DNA of 64,000 bases from an uncultured Eggerthellaceae bacterium (GCA_937892845.1 CALBGP010000031.1:1-64000); one strand, 5' to 3'; numbered from the stretch's first letter, positions 35,393-43,583 are shown. Numbers and translations are program-made. Notes: a model not told the origin generated them from the sequence alone.

Positions 35393-35815
35393 ATGACAGA
35401 ACGCAATCCCGGAATAGAGACCGTCCTCGAATACCTCACGGCCGTACCGGCTTGGTATCTGGCCACAAGCGCAGATGACCAGCCCCATGTGCGGCCCTTC
35501 AGCTTCGCGGCCGAGCAGGATGGCAAGATCTGGTTCTGCACCGCCACCACCAAGGATGTATGGCAAGAGCTTGTCGCCAATCCCCGCTTCGAAGCCACAA
35601 GCTGGTGGCCGGGGCACGGCTGGCTGATCCTGCGCGGCGAAGCAGGCATGCAGGACCTGGTCAACGACGACATCCGCCAAGCGGGTTTCGAACACATGAC
35701 CGGGCTCGGCGAGCACTACGACGGCGCGCACGACCCGATTCTGGTGTTTTTCTCAGTCGAAAACCCCAAGGCCTGGATCTGCAACCATGACGAATGGAAG
35801 CCGATAGAGCTGTAG
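35393..35815 (+). CDS. Pyridoxamine 5'-phosphate oxidase-like flavin-binding protein
   Basis: A 140-residue split-barrel protein of the PNPOx-like family, expected to bind FMN or F420-like flavin as a dimer. The N-terminal half reads YLATSADDQPHVRPFSFAAEQDGKIWFCTATTKDVWQEL, the standard strand-loop pattern. The C-terminal IFFSVENPKAWI-type strand (LVFFSVENPKAWICN) closes the barrel. ATG 35393 has AAGGAG upstream. It lies 35 nt after EcfT, so it may share the FMN-riboswitch operon; a flavin-binding protein would fit there. Confidence 0.82.
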   Translation: MTERNPGIETVLEYLTAVPAWYLATSADDQPHVRPFSFAAEQDGKIWFCTATTKDVWQELVANPRFEATSWWPGHGWLILRGEAGMQDLVNDDIRQAGFEHMTGLGEHYDGAHDPILVFFSVENPKAWICNHDEWKPIEL

Positions 35816-35892
35816 CTGAAGTCTGGCCACCCGGCGCCGCAGTCAGGCCCGAAGCCGTTGGAGTTGCCGCCGGCGGCGTCGGGTGCGAGCCC

Positions 35893-35988
35893 GCCGGGTG
35901 CACCGTCACCAGGTGCGAGGCCGCTGGGCGCAGCGCCGCCGCCGGGTGCACCGTCCCCAGGTGCGAGGCCGCTGGGCGCAGCGCCGAC
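35893..35988. repeat. Two tandem 48-bp GC-rich repeats
   Basis: Copies 35893-35940 and 35941-35988 differ at two positions and begin GCCGGGTGCACCGTC. On the minus strand the period of 48 would read as a 16-residue Gly/Ala/Pro repeat, but no ribosome site or gene features support translation. The repeat directly abuts the conserved 200-nt element that follows. Confidence 0.8.
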
Positions 35989-35993
35989 GCCGG

Positions 35994-36201
35994 GACGGGA
36001 AGATTTGCGTGACTTGTGGCCAGATATGGACGAAATGTACGACTGGCCTTTTGCGCGCTGCAGAACAGGTAGCTGCTGCACGCTTCTGACCTGGGGATAT
36101 GTTAATCGTTTTTCGGCAGTCCCCCAACAACCAACCAGGTATGGCCAGATACGGACGAAATGCACGCCCCGAGGCGTGCATTTCGTCCGTATCTGGCCAT
36201 A
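35994..36201 (+). repeat. About 200-nt structured repeat element, copy 1
   Basis: Non-coding element also present at 62525-62721 on the other strand. Block 1 (35994-36041) runs from GACGGGA to GGACGAAATGTACG. Block 2 (about 36081-36098) is the short conserved CTGACCTGGGGA. Block 3 (36140-36201) is a perfect 29-bp inverted repeat around a CCGA loop, with CCAGATACGGACGAAATG in the left arm and its complement in the right. The same core motif thus occurs three times: once direct in block 1 and twice, inverted, in block 3. It lies between the PNPOx-like gene and the GntR-ABC promoter, in the same orientation as both. Confidence 0.85.
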
Positions 36202-36246
36202 ACGTGCCCGGAATTTCCCGCGAGGTTGATTCCGGGCATTTTTTTC

Positions 36247-36276
36247 TTGACCACTGTGTATATGCGTGTATATACT
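36247..36276 (+). promoter_or_regulatory. Promoter of the GntR-ABC operon
   Basis: -35 TTGACC (36247-36252) and -10 TATACT (36271-36276) with 18-bp spacing, inside an AT-rich patch unlike the surrounding GC-rich DNA. The leader to the TTG start is about 170 nt. Confidence 0.65.
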
Positions 36277-36296
36277 GTTAATACTGCATATGCACA
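36255..36296. promoter_or_regulatory. Inverted repeat over the GntR-ABC promoter (candidate GntR operator)
   Basis: TGTGTATATGC (36255-36265) and GCATATGCACA (36286-36296) match in 10 of 11 positions around a 20-bp centre that contains the -10 box; a smaller GTATA...TATAC symmetry lies inside. The position fits autorepression by the YtrA-type regulator encoded just downstream. Confidence 0.6.
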
Positions 36297-36453
36297 CTTG
36301 GGGCCGTGCATCGATCGGCACCGCCCCTTCGGCAAGGGCCCGATCAGCCCAAGCCGGCTTTCCGCCTCGGAGCAGATCGGCCGAAGCGGAGCAAGCCGCC
36401 ACCCGGCGTGCCAGCGCGCACTGCCACGCCGAAAGCTGCGGAAAGGAACGGAT

Positions 36454-36825
36454 TTGGACATCATCATATCGAACGCAGGCGGCAAACCCATCTACGAGCA
36501 GATAGCCTCGCAGATCAAAACCGCCATCATAACAGGCGAGCTTGCGGAAGGAAGCGCCCTGCCATCCATCCGCGTACTAGCCAATGACCTGCGGATAAGC
36601 GTCATCACCACCAAGCGCGCCTATGCGGAGCTTGAGGCCCAAGGGCTCATCGAGACCGCACAGGGCAAAGGCAGCTTCGTCGCCGGAGGCAACAAGGAGC
36701 TGCTGCGCGAAGAGCAGCTCAAACGCGTGGAAGCGCTGCTTGCCCAAGCGGCCGAAGAGGCCCGGAAGGCAGGAATCTGCGCAGACGAGATGCGCGAAAT
36801 GCTTGATTTGGCACTGGAGCGCTGA
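36454..36825 (+). CDS. GntR family regulator, YtrA type
   Basis: A 123-residue regulator with an N-terminal winged helix (PIYEQIASQIKTAIITGELAEGSALPSIRVLANDLRISVITTKRAY, about 10-58) and a short C-terminal helical dimerisation tail, the YtrA layout. I chose TTG 36454 (AAGGAA upstream, MDIIISNAGGKPIY); the open frame before it runs back through the promoter and the repeat hairpin. It is the first gene of a three-gene operon with an ABC exporter, as YtrA regulators usually are. Confidence 0.88.
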   Translation: MDIIISNAGGKPIYEQIASQIKTAIITGELAEGSALPSIRVLANDLRISVITTKRAYAELEAQGLIETAQGKGSFVAGGNKELLREEQLKRVEALLAQAAEEARKAGICADEMREMLDLALER

Positions 36826-36876
36826 GCGCGGCCAACACGAACAGCCGTGCTCCAGCACATCGAGAAGAGGACCGAC

Positions 36877-37761
36877 ATGGCAACTTCGAACACGACCGAC
36901 GCCCTGCTGAAGGTGCAGGGACTGTCGAAAACATACGGGGACTTCGTCCTCTCTGACGTGAACCTGGCCGTAAGCCGGGGATGCGTCACGGGATTCATCG
37001 GCGGAAACGGCGCCGGCAAAACAACCACCATCAAAGCCGCGCTCGGGCTCATCAAGCCCGATGCAGGCGAAATAGAGCTCTTCGGCCAGCACGTGGCCAT
37101 GGAAAGCGCCACCATGCAGGAGCTCAAGCAGCATATCGGCGTGGTCTTCGACACGTGCGCATTCCCGCGCGACATGACCGTGGCCGGTGCCGGCGTTTTG
37201 GGGCGGGCGGCCTACCGCAACTGGGACAAACAGCTTTTCGAGCAGTTGACCCGCGAATTCGAGCTTGCCCCCAAGAAGCGCGCCGGAGAGCTGTCGCGCG
37301 GCATGGGCATGAAGCTCACGCTGGCCTTCGCCATGGCTCACCACCCCGCCCTGCTGATTTTAGACGAACCCACGGCAGGACTCGACCCCATCGCACGCGA
37401 GGGAGTGCTTGACATGCTGCGGAGGTTCATGGCCTACGATGACCACGGCATCCTCATGTCGTCCCATATCACGAGCGATCTGGAGAAGATCGCGGACCGC
37501 ATAGTCTGCATCAACGGGGGCCGCATAGCCTTCGATATGCCGAAAGACGAAATCAGCGACGTGGCAGGCATCGCACGGTGCCGTACCGCCGAATTCGAAG
37601 AGGTGGCCGCGCCCGGCATGCGCTACATCCGCCGCGAATACGGAATAGACCTGCTTGTCGCCGACCGTTTCGCCTTCAGCTCGGCGCATCCCGGCATAGT
37701 CGTGGACAAAGCAAGCATCGATGACTACATGGCCTTGACTCTGAAAGGGGAAATCCGATGA
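36877..37761 (+). CDS. ABC transporter ATP-binding protein
   Basis: A 294-residue ATPase of the YtrB/BcrA type. Walker A GGNGAGKTTTIK (about 44), signature LSRGMGMKLTLAFAMAH (about 138, LSRGM in place of LSGGQ), Walker B LLILDEPTAGLDP, H-loop SSHITSDLEKIADR, and a C-terminal regulatory part of about 80 residues. ATG 36877 has AGAGGA 5 nt upstream. Its stop overlaps the permease start (ATGA). Substrate unknown; the YtrA context suggests an export or envelope-response role. Confidence 0.9.
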   Translation: MATSNTTDALLKVQGLSKTYGDFVLSDVNLAVSRGCVTGFIGGNGAGKTTTIKAALGLIKPDAGEIELFGQHVAMESATMQELKQHIGVVFDTCAFPRDMTVAGAGVLGRAAYRNWDKQLFEQLTREFELAPKKRAGELSRGMGMKLTLAFAMAHHPALLILDEPTAGLDPIAREGVLDMLRRFMAYDDHGILMSSHITSDLEKIADRIVCINGGRIAFDMPKDEISDVAGIARCRTAEFEEVAAPGMRYIRREYGIDLLVADRFAFSSAHPGIVVDKASIDDYMALTLKGEIR

Positions 37762-38468
37762 AAGCGATGATTCTTTCCGACTTCATGACCCTGAAGCGGT
37801 CTATGCTCCAGCTGATCTTGAGCTGCGTGGTCATAGGGTCGATACTGGGTGTGGCCATGGGCAGCACCGTCGCGGCTGCAGTAAGCATCGCATCCATGCT
37901 GCCGTTCATGTTCCTGTTCAGCATCGTAGCTTACGACGAATTCAACGGATGGGAGCGCTTCCGTATGAGCCTGCCCATCAGCCGTCGCAATGTGGTGCTG
38001 GGCCGATACGCAAGTGCAGCCATCGTTTCGGCGGCGGGAATAGTCGTCGGCGTCTGCGTTGGCGCGATCGTCACCGCAGTGGCAGGCGCACTGCCGCTGT
38101 CCGCAGAGACGGCCGCGTCGCTGAGCTGGGAGAACAATCCGATCGGCGCCATGATAGGCGCGGCAGTGGGAGGCGTCGGCGCCATCATGGTGACCATGGC
38201 CGTAGCGCTGCCGCTCATCATGCGCTACGGCATGACGAAAGCCACGCGCATCATCCCCATCATCTTCCTGATCATCTTCTGCTTCGGACTGGGCATGGTG
38301 GGCCAGGGCCTCTTCGGTGCCGACGGGCTTGAGGGAATCGTGTTCGCTCTGATGAACAGCGGTGAGGGCATAGCGATTGCCGTCGCCATCCCCGTCGCAG
38401 CGGTTATCGCAATCTATGCCGTGAGTGCCGCCATTGCCATCAAACTCTACGCCAAGCGCGAACTCTAG
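37758..38468 (+). CDS. ABC-2 type permease
   Basis: A 236-residue membrane protein with about six spans, matching the small ABC-2 permeases found with YtrA-type regulators. The segment DEFNGWERFRMSLPISRRNVVLGRYASA (about 58-86) is the typical cytosolic coupling loop. The start codon overlaps the ATPase stop. It is the last gene of the GntR-ABC operon and is convergent with larC. Confidence 0.88.
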   Translation: MKAMILSDFMTLKRSMLQLILSCVVIGSILGVAMGSTVAAAVSIASMLPFMFLFSIVAYDEFNGWERFRMSLPISRRNVVLGRYASAAIVSAAGIVVGVCVGAIVTAVAGALPLSAETAASLSWENNPIGAMIGAAVGGVGAIMVTMAVALPLIMRYGMTKATRIIPIIFLIIFCFGLGMVGQGLFGADGLEGIVFALMNSGEGIAIAVAIPVAAVIAIYAVSAAIAIKLYAKREL

Positions 38469-38486
38469 CGCCAACGAGGTTGATGC

Positions 38487-38530
38487 GCCGCGCAAGCCGC
38501 AGGTCAGCACATGCCTGCGGCTTGCGCGGC
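38487..38530. terminator. Long hairpin shared by the ABC operon end and the larC 3' end
   Basis: Perfect 17-bp arms (38487-38503 and 38514-38530; GCCGCGCAAGCCGCAGG on the plus strand) with a 10-nt loop. The right arm and the loop lie inside the last codons of larC. No long U-run follows on either strand. Confidence 0.6.
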
Positions 38531-39802
38531 TTCGGCTGCCGATCGGTAGACCTCAGCGAAAGCCGCATCGTGAGCACGGGCGGCAGCGACGACGCTGTCA
38601 TACTCCGGATACGCCCGCCTCCGACCATCGGGAAGCTCGACGCACTTGACCTCCACCTCGCCGAAGGGCGTGGCCACGCAAGCCTTCCGACGCGGCAGCA
38701 CGGTGCGTTCCATAGGGGCGCGGCGAATGCCGATGGTGGTGGTCTCCCGGAAGATCACAGCCTCCAGATCCGGAATGCGCGCTTCGTCGCAGATGACCTG
38801 AAGCTGATAGGCAGGTCGGTTCTTCTTCATGTAAATGGGCGCGAAATGGGCCTCCCGGGCACCCGCCGCAAACAGGCAATCCAAGGTATAACCAAGCGCT
38901 TCGCCCGTGCAATCATCGATATCGGCCTCAAGCTTCCAGATGGCGGAGGCGGAAACGGGCTGCGCGGCGAAATCGACCAAAGGCTCAGCTTGCGGCTCAA
39001 TCAGCATGGCGCGCAAGAGTCCCGGCACCTCATGGTCGCGCTTGCCGGCGCCATATCCCGCAGAGACCACCCTATAGGCCTGCGGCAACCGATCCGATGT
39101 GCGAACCGCAGCGGCCAAAGCGGCACCGGTCGGAGTCACGTACTCCCCCTTCGCCTTAAGGGGAGCCAGCGCGATGCCATGCGCGCGCACAATCTCCAGC
39201 ACGGCAGGAACCGGCACCGGAAGAACACCGTGCGCGCACCTGATGGTGCCGAAACCCTCATGCAGCGCCGGCACTATGACATCGGATATGCCCAGCTCAT
39301 CAAGGCACACCGCCGCAGCGACTATGTCCACAATGGAGTCGACGGCGCCGACCTCGTGGAAATGCACCTGATCGGGCGTGGTACCATGTGCCTTCGCTTC
39401 AGCGGCGGCAAGTATCTCGAAGGTGCGCACGGCAAGGGATTCCGCTTCAGGCGAAAGGTGCGCGGCAGATATGATGCGGCGCACATCGGCAAGCGTGCGG
39501 TGCGCATGGGGTGCTGCAGCGTGGCCATGGTCGTGGTGGTCTGCAGCCACGGGCATTTCGCCATAGAGATACGCCATGTCATGGTCGTGGTTCTCGTGGA
39601 CCTCATCAAGCAGCACGGCGAAGTCGCACGCATCGATGCCCGCCTTGAAGGTGCGGGATATGCGCACGCTGAACCCCTCAAGCGGAAGGCGCGCCAAGGC
39701 ATCGAGCAGAGCCTGGCGGTCCGCACCAAGATCAAGGAGTGCAGCGACCATCATGTCGCCGCCGATCCCCGATGCGCACTCCAGATACAGCGTCTTTCCC
39801 AT
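38504..39802 (-). CDS. larC: Nickel-pincer cofactor biosynthesis protein LarC
   Basis: Inserts nickel into pyridinium-bisthiocarboxylate mononucleotide, using CTP, to form the cofactor of lactate racemase and related LarA enzymes. The 432-residue protein is one continuous frame (in some species larC is split by a programmed frameshift). It shows LYLECASGIGGDMMVAALLDLGA at the N-terminus, a His-rich metal loop ENHDHDMAYLYGEMPVAADHHDHGHAAAPHAHRT (about 70-103), VHFHEVGAVDSIVDIV and the C-terminal EADIDDCTGEALGYTLD and MKKNRPAYQLQVIC. It starts 14 nt after larB. Confidence 0.93.
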   Translation of the reverse strand: MGKTLYLECASGIGGDMMVAALLDLGADRQALLDALARLPLEGFSVRISRTFKAGIDACDFAVLLDEVHENHDHDMAYLYGEMPVAADHHDHGHAAAPHAHRTLADVRRIISAAHLSPEAESLAVRTFEILAAAEAKAHGTTPDQVHFHEVGAVDSIVDIVAAAVCLDELGISDVIVPALHEGFGTIRCAHGVLPVPVPAVLEIVRAHGIALAPLKAKGEYVTPTGAALAAAVRTSDRLPQAYRVVSAGYGAGKRDHEVPGLLRAMLIEPQAEPLVDFAAQPVSASAIWKLEADIDDCTGEALGYTLDCLFAAGAREAHFAPIYMKKNRPAYQLQVICDEARIPDLEAVIFRETTTIGIRRAPMERTVLPRRKACVATPFGEVEVKCVELPDGRRRAYPEYDSVVAAARAHDAAFAEVYRSAAEAAQAAGMC

Positions 39803-39816
39803 CAGGTCCTTCCCTT

Positions 39817-40683
39817 CTATCGGGCGTTTCGGCCGGGTTCGAAGCTAGCGTCGTGGCCGGCATCGCATCCGGACTCGGAGCTGGTGCGGCCGGGTTCGCG
39901 GGCATCCCACCATGCGCGATCGATGAGCGCCGCCTGGTACCCCGCTCCGAAGCCGTTGTCGATATTGACCACGGATACGCCGCTCGCGCACGAATTGAGC
40001 ATGGCAAGCAGCGCCGTGACCCCGCCGAACGAGGCTCCGTATCCAACGCTGGTGGGCACCGCTATTACAGGGCAGGCCGCCAGCCCGCCTATCACGCTGG
40101 GCAGCGCCCCTTCCATCCCGGCAACCGCCACGATGACATGCGCCTGCGCAATGTCGTCCGCATGGGCAAGCAACCGGTGAATCCCTGCAACGCCGGCATC
40201 ATAGAGCCTGGTCACACGGCACCCATGAACCTCAGCCGTAACGGCGGCCTCCTCGGCCACGGGCAGATCGCTCGTACCCGCACATGCCACAAGCACGCAG
40301 CTCCCAGATTCCGGTTCGGGCAGCCCGCCGACAATGCCCAGCCCGGGCTGCTCGCGAAATTCAAACGGCACATCAGAGGAAAACGCAGCGGCAACTTCGC
40401 GCGCCTTATCCGCATTAAGACGCGTCACCAAAACACGGCTCTGCCCCGCCTCGATGAGCGTATTGCAAATGGATGCTATCTGGCCTGCGGTCTTACCAGC
40501 TCCGTAAATCACCTCGGTAGCCCCCTGGCGAACCGCCCGCTGGGTATCAACCTTGGCGAAGCCCAAATCTGCGAAACCCGGGCCGGACACCGACGCAGCA
40601 CGCAAGCGCACCAGCGCCTGCTCCGCATCCATCCTGCCGGCGCTCACATCCTCAAGCAGGACGCGAACAGCGCGATCGTCCAT
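39817..40683 (-). CDS. larB: Nickel-pincer cofactor biosynthesis protein LarB
   Basis: Carboxylates and hydrolyses nicotinic acid adenine dinucleotide, the first step of the nickel-pincer cofactor. The 288-residue protein has the AIR-carboxylase-like core (EVIYGAGKTAGQI, VGGLPEPESGSCVLVACAGTSDLPVAEEAAVTAEVHG, AGMEGALPSVIGGL, VPTSVGYGASFGGVTALLAMLNSCA...VVNIDNGFGAG), as in PurE-like LarB proteins. The C-terminal 25 residues are a Gly/Ser-rich tail not typical of the family. ATG 40683 is used. The partner sulfur-insertion protein LarE and the enzyme LarA are not in the window. Confidence 0.94.
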   Translation of the reverse strand: MDDRAVRVLLEDVSAGRMDAEQALVRLRAASVSGPGFADLGFAKVDTQRAVRQGATEVIYGAGKTAGQIASICNTLIEAGQSRVLVTRLNADKAREVAAAFSSDVPFEFREQPGLGIVGGLPEPESGSCVLVACAGTSDLPVAEEAAVTAEVHGCRVTRLYDAGVAGIHRLLAHADDIAQAHVIVAVAGMEGALPSVIGGLAACPVIAVPTSVGYGASFGGVTALLAMLNSCASGVSVVNIDNGFGAGYQAALIDRAWWDAREPGRTSSESGCDAGHDASFEPGRNAR

Positions 40684-40808
40684 CTGCAACGCCCCTTTCG
40701 CGCGAACGGATGCGGCGAAGCCTGCAACCCCGCCGCATCCCCGTGAAATCCGTTGTCGTCGAGGATAGCACCCCGAACGCCCGCAAGGCCTTGCAGCATC
40801 CAGTCAGC

Positions 40809-42650
40809 TCAAGGACAACAAGAATCCCCATCCGCGTCAACCGCCGAAGCATCCGGCCGTCCGTCATCGGAGGCGGCAGCAAGCAGAAGCTTGACCTCCA
40901 CGGCGAATCCCCTTCCGGGCTGTCCGGGCTCGGCGGGCGGAATGGCCCAGCCGACCGTGGCCGAACCGCCATGCACCACGGCTATGCGGGCGATCAGCGC
41001 CAATCCAAGACCGTGGCCGTCGGATGTCTGAGGCAGCACCGGAGCGTCGGACAGCGCCGCCGAAGCATAGGAACCCACACCGGTTCCGGCAGATCCGGCC
41101 ATGACACCTGCAAGCCTGATCAGCGTGGCCTCATCGACCCCGCGGCCATCGTCGGCAACAAGGATCCTCGCGAAGCCGGCCGGGTCCTTCGACACGCGCA
41201 CCAGGACCGAGCAACCGTCCTCATTGTGCAGCACGGCGTTGTTGATGGCGTTGGACAAAGCGCGTTTGATCAGACGCGCGTCTCCCTCAACCAGCATGCT
41301 TTCGGCATCTTCGCCTACATCGAGGTCTATGTCGAAGCGCTCGTCAAGACCGCCGTTGAGCGTCATCACCACAACCTCGCGGGCCAGACGCGCAGGCAAG
41401 AGTCTCTCGCGGTTGAGCGGCTGCATATCGTATTCGAGCTTGGAGGCTATGTTGAGGTCCTCCACCAAATCACGGATGCGCATCGACTGGCGCATAATCA
41501 CGTCAGCCTGCTGGCGCATCTGCCCGTCATCTCCCGCCGCACGCGAAATCTGCTCCGCATAGCCCATGATCATGGAAAGAGGCGTACGGATGTCATGGCT
41601 CACGCCGCTCACCCAATTGCGCCGCGCCGTATCCTTCGCCTGAATGATGCGCGAAGCGGAGTTGAGGCTCTCCCCGATGCCGCTGAGCGCGCCCTTCAGA
41701 TGGACGTCGACGGGACGGCCCTCGGAGATGTCAGCCAGCGCCTGCATGGCAGGAGCCGCACCCTTCGCCACACGACGCTTCGACACCACATACACGGCGA
41801 AGAAGATCGCAATGTCCACCAGAAAGACCAGCATCGCATAAAAGGGCACACGCATGAAGGTGCCGTACTCAAGGGAATAGCCGCCGGTGATATAGGAATC
41901 CCTAGGCATGCCCACCACCGCGATGCCATCGGTGCGCGACCAGATTTTGACCGGATAATCGTTGACCATGCGGTAATGGCCGACCAGAGCCGCAGACGTG
42001 ATGTCGTAGGAAAGCGGGACATCATCAGGCAGGGCGTAGGACCAAACCACCTCTCCATCTTCGCCGATGAACATGGCCCATGCCTTGGCCTCGTCGAGCA
42101 TGCCGATCAGCTCGGGCGACACGAAGTAGCTCCGGCCGTCATAAGAGACGCCGGCCTCAATGGCCCCTTCAACAGGAGAAGAGGGAGGCTCAGTCTCATA
42201 CGCCGATTCCCCTGGCGACGCAGAGCCGGACTCCGATGCAGAGCCGCGGTCCGCATCATCTCCGGCAAAACCATCGGAAGTTTCGCTAAGAACCTCTTCG
42301 GCATATAGCTCATCAGCCAAGGTGACCACCATGGAACGCGGCGAACCGTTGGAATCCAAGATGCCGGTTTCGTAGATTCCCAACCCGACATAGATTGCCA
42401 GATCAAGCACGATGACGCACAGGGCGAGGGCTGCGAATAAAAGCACCTGCTTGACTGAGAAAAACGGAATTCTGCCGGCTTTTTTCCTGGGCGCAGAAAC
42501 CGTAGAACCGCCTGGCGCTGCAGCAGAGCCATCCAGGCTGAAGGCCGCATCCTGAAAAGCACCCTGCTCGAAGACGGCAGGGGGCACAGGCGGCGGCCCT
42601 CCTTTGGCGCCGCGCGGCGGAAGCGATGGCATGCGGGAATCCTCCATCAT
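40809..42650 (-). CDS. Sensor histidine kinase
   Basis: A 613-residue membrane kinase. A Pro/Gly-rich cytosolic N-terminus of about 60 residues precedes TM1 (about 67-92). A large external sensor domain (about 93-265) follows, including an acidic, Ser-rich insert (about 125-160). TM2 is at about 268-290. Then come HAMP-like helices, the phospho-acceptor box GVSHDIRTPLSM with His352, and a HATPase_c domain with NAINNAV, DDGRGVD and GHGLGLALIARIA. The start overlaps the stop of the response regulator (ATGA). Unlike the short-loop BceS kinases, it has a true extracytoplasmic sensor. Confidence 0.92.
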   Translation of the reverse strand: MMEDSRMPSLPPRGAKGGPPPVPPAVFEQGAFQDAAFSLDGSAAAPGGSTVSAPRKKAGRIPFFSVKQVLLFAALALCVIVLDLAIYVGLGIYETGILDSNGSPRSMVVTLADELYAEEVLSETSDGFAGDDADRGSASESGSASPGESAYETEPPSSPVEGAIEAGVSYDGRSYFVSPELIGMLDEAKAWAMFIGEDGEVVWSYALPDDVPLSYDITSAALVGHYRMVNDYPVKIWSRTDGIAVVGMPRDSYITGGYSLEYGTFMRVPFYAMLVFLVDIAIFFAVYVVSKRRVAKGAAPAMQALADISEGRPVDVHLKGALSGIGESLNSASRIIQAKDTARRNWVSGVSHDIRTPLSMIMGYAEQISRAAGDDGQMRQQADVIMRQSMRIRDLVEDLNIASKLEYDMQPLNRERLLPARLAREVVVMTLNGGLDERFDIDLDVGEDAESMLVEGDARLIKRALSNAINNAVLHNEDGCSVLVRVSKDPAGFARILVADDGRGVDEATLIRLAGVMAGSAGTGVGSYASAALSDAPVLPQTSDGHGLGLALIARIAVVHGGSATVGWAIPPAEPGQPGRGFAVEVKLLLAAASDDGRPDASAVDADGDSCCP

Positions 42651-43363
42651 GCATCACCTTTTTCAACCAGAAGCTTGTAGCCCAAACCCTTCACCGTGAC
42701 CAAGCTCACCGGATTCGACGGGTCGGCCTCGATCTTCTCCCGGATGCGGCGCACGTGCGTCATGAGCGATTTCTCATAGCCGAACGAAGACCCCCAGCAC
42801 TCCTCGCACAAAGAGTCGGTGGTCACAATCCGATTGGCGTTGCGCGCCAGAATCTCCAGCAGATCATGCTCCTTGGCCGTCAAAGACACGGTTCTGCCAT
42901 CCGCCCGCACCACTTCGACATTCTCCAAATCAACGGTGCAAGCGGCAAGCTGCAGGGCGGGATTGGTATCGCGGTAGCAACGGCGCAGAACCGCATGGAT
43001 GCGCAGCAGCAGCTCCTGAGGAGAAAACGGCTTGCTTACATAATCATCCGCACCGCTGCGCAGGCCGGCAAGGCGATCGGACATCTCATCTTTTGCCGTG
43101 AGGAAGATCACGGGCACCGGATCATCCGGGCACAGCTCGCGAAGGAACCGGCAGAGGGTGAAACCATCGCCGTCGGGAAGCATGACGTCAAGCAGCGCCA
43201 AATCCGGCTTATCGCGGCGAAACGCCACGAGCGCCTCCGAGACGCTTGCGGCTTTGACCACATGCGAGAACCCATCGGCAGCAAGGATGTCGCCCACCAT
43301 GCGCAAAAGTCCGGGCTCGTCGTCAACCAGAAGGATCGTACGGGATTTCATCGGATCAGCCAT
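42647..43363 (-). CDS. OmpR/PhoB family response regulator
   Basis: A 238-residue regulator: receiver domain with the acidic pair Asp14-Asp15, phospho-acceptor Asp59 (LALLDVMLPDGDGF), Thr in FLTAKDEM and Lys in YVSKPF; then a winged-helix DNA-binding domain ending in SLVTVKGLGYKLLVE. ATG 43363 (MADPMKSRT) has GGAG/GGGG upstream; earlier ATGs are possible. It is the first gene of the two-component operon and is divergent from the ABC pair, which it probably activates. Confidence 0.93.
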   Translation of the reverse strand: MADPMKSRTILLVDDEPGLLRMVGDILAADGFSHVVKAASVSEALVAFRRDKPDLALLDVMLPDGDGFTLCRFLRELCPDDPVPVIFLTAKDEMSDRLAGLRSGADDYVSKPFSPQELLLRIHAVLRRCYRDTNPALQLAACTVDLENVEVVRADGRTVSLTAKEHDLLEILARNANRIVTTDSLCEECWGSSFGYEKSLMTHVRRIREKIEADPSNPVSLVTVKGLGYKLLVEKGDA

Positions 43364-43583
43364 ATGCCCCATGCTCCATTCGTATCGGGAAGCCGGCAGC
43401 CCATGCTGCACGGCCCAGTGTTTCCACGCTCATTTAACCACCGCGCCGCGCGCTTCGCCATGCGCTTGATTGAAAGTCAGGCAAACGTAAGGTTGCAGGA
43501 AGGAAGCCGCAAGCATGCCCGCCTATCCTTGTCAAAGCCAATCGAATCTCGCGGCGGTTCCGCGGTGGACAGAAAGGATAATG

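Noticed and set aside
35893..35988. The 48-bp copies as a CRISPR array
   Set aside because: The copies are head-to-tail with no unique spacers, only two are present, and no cas gene is in the window.
36140..36201. The long hairpin as a rho-independent terminator of the PNPOx-like/ECF operon
   Set aside because: There is no U-run after it, it is over 300 nt from the stop codon, and it recurs as part of a larger conserved element elsewhere, so a plain terminator does not explain it.
35716..36402. A minus-strand frame encoding a Gly/Ala/Pro repeat across 35.7-36.4 kb
   Set aside because: It runs through the 48-bp repeats, the repeat-element hairpin and the GntR promoter, with no ribosome site; best explained as non-coding.
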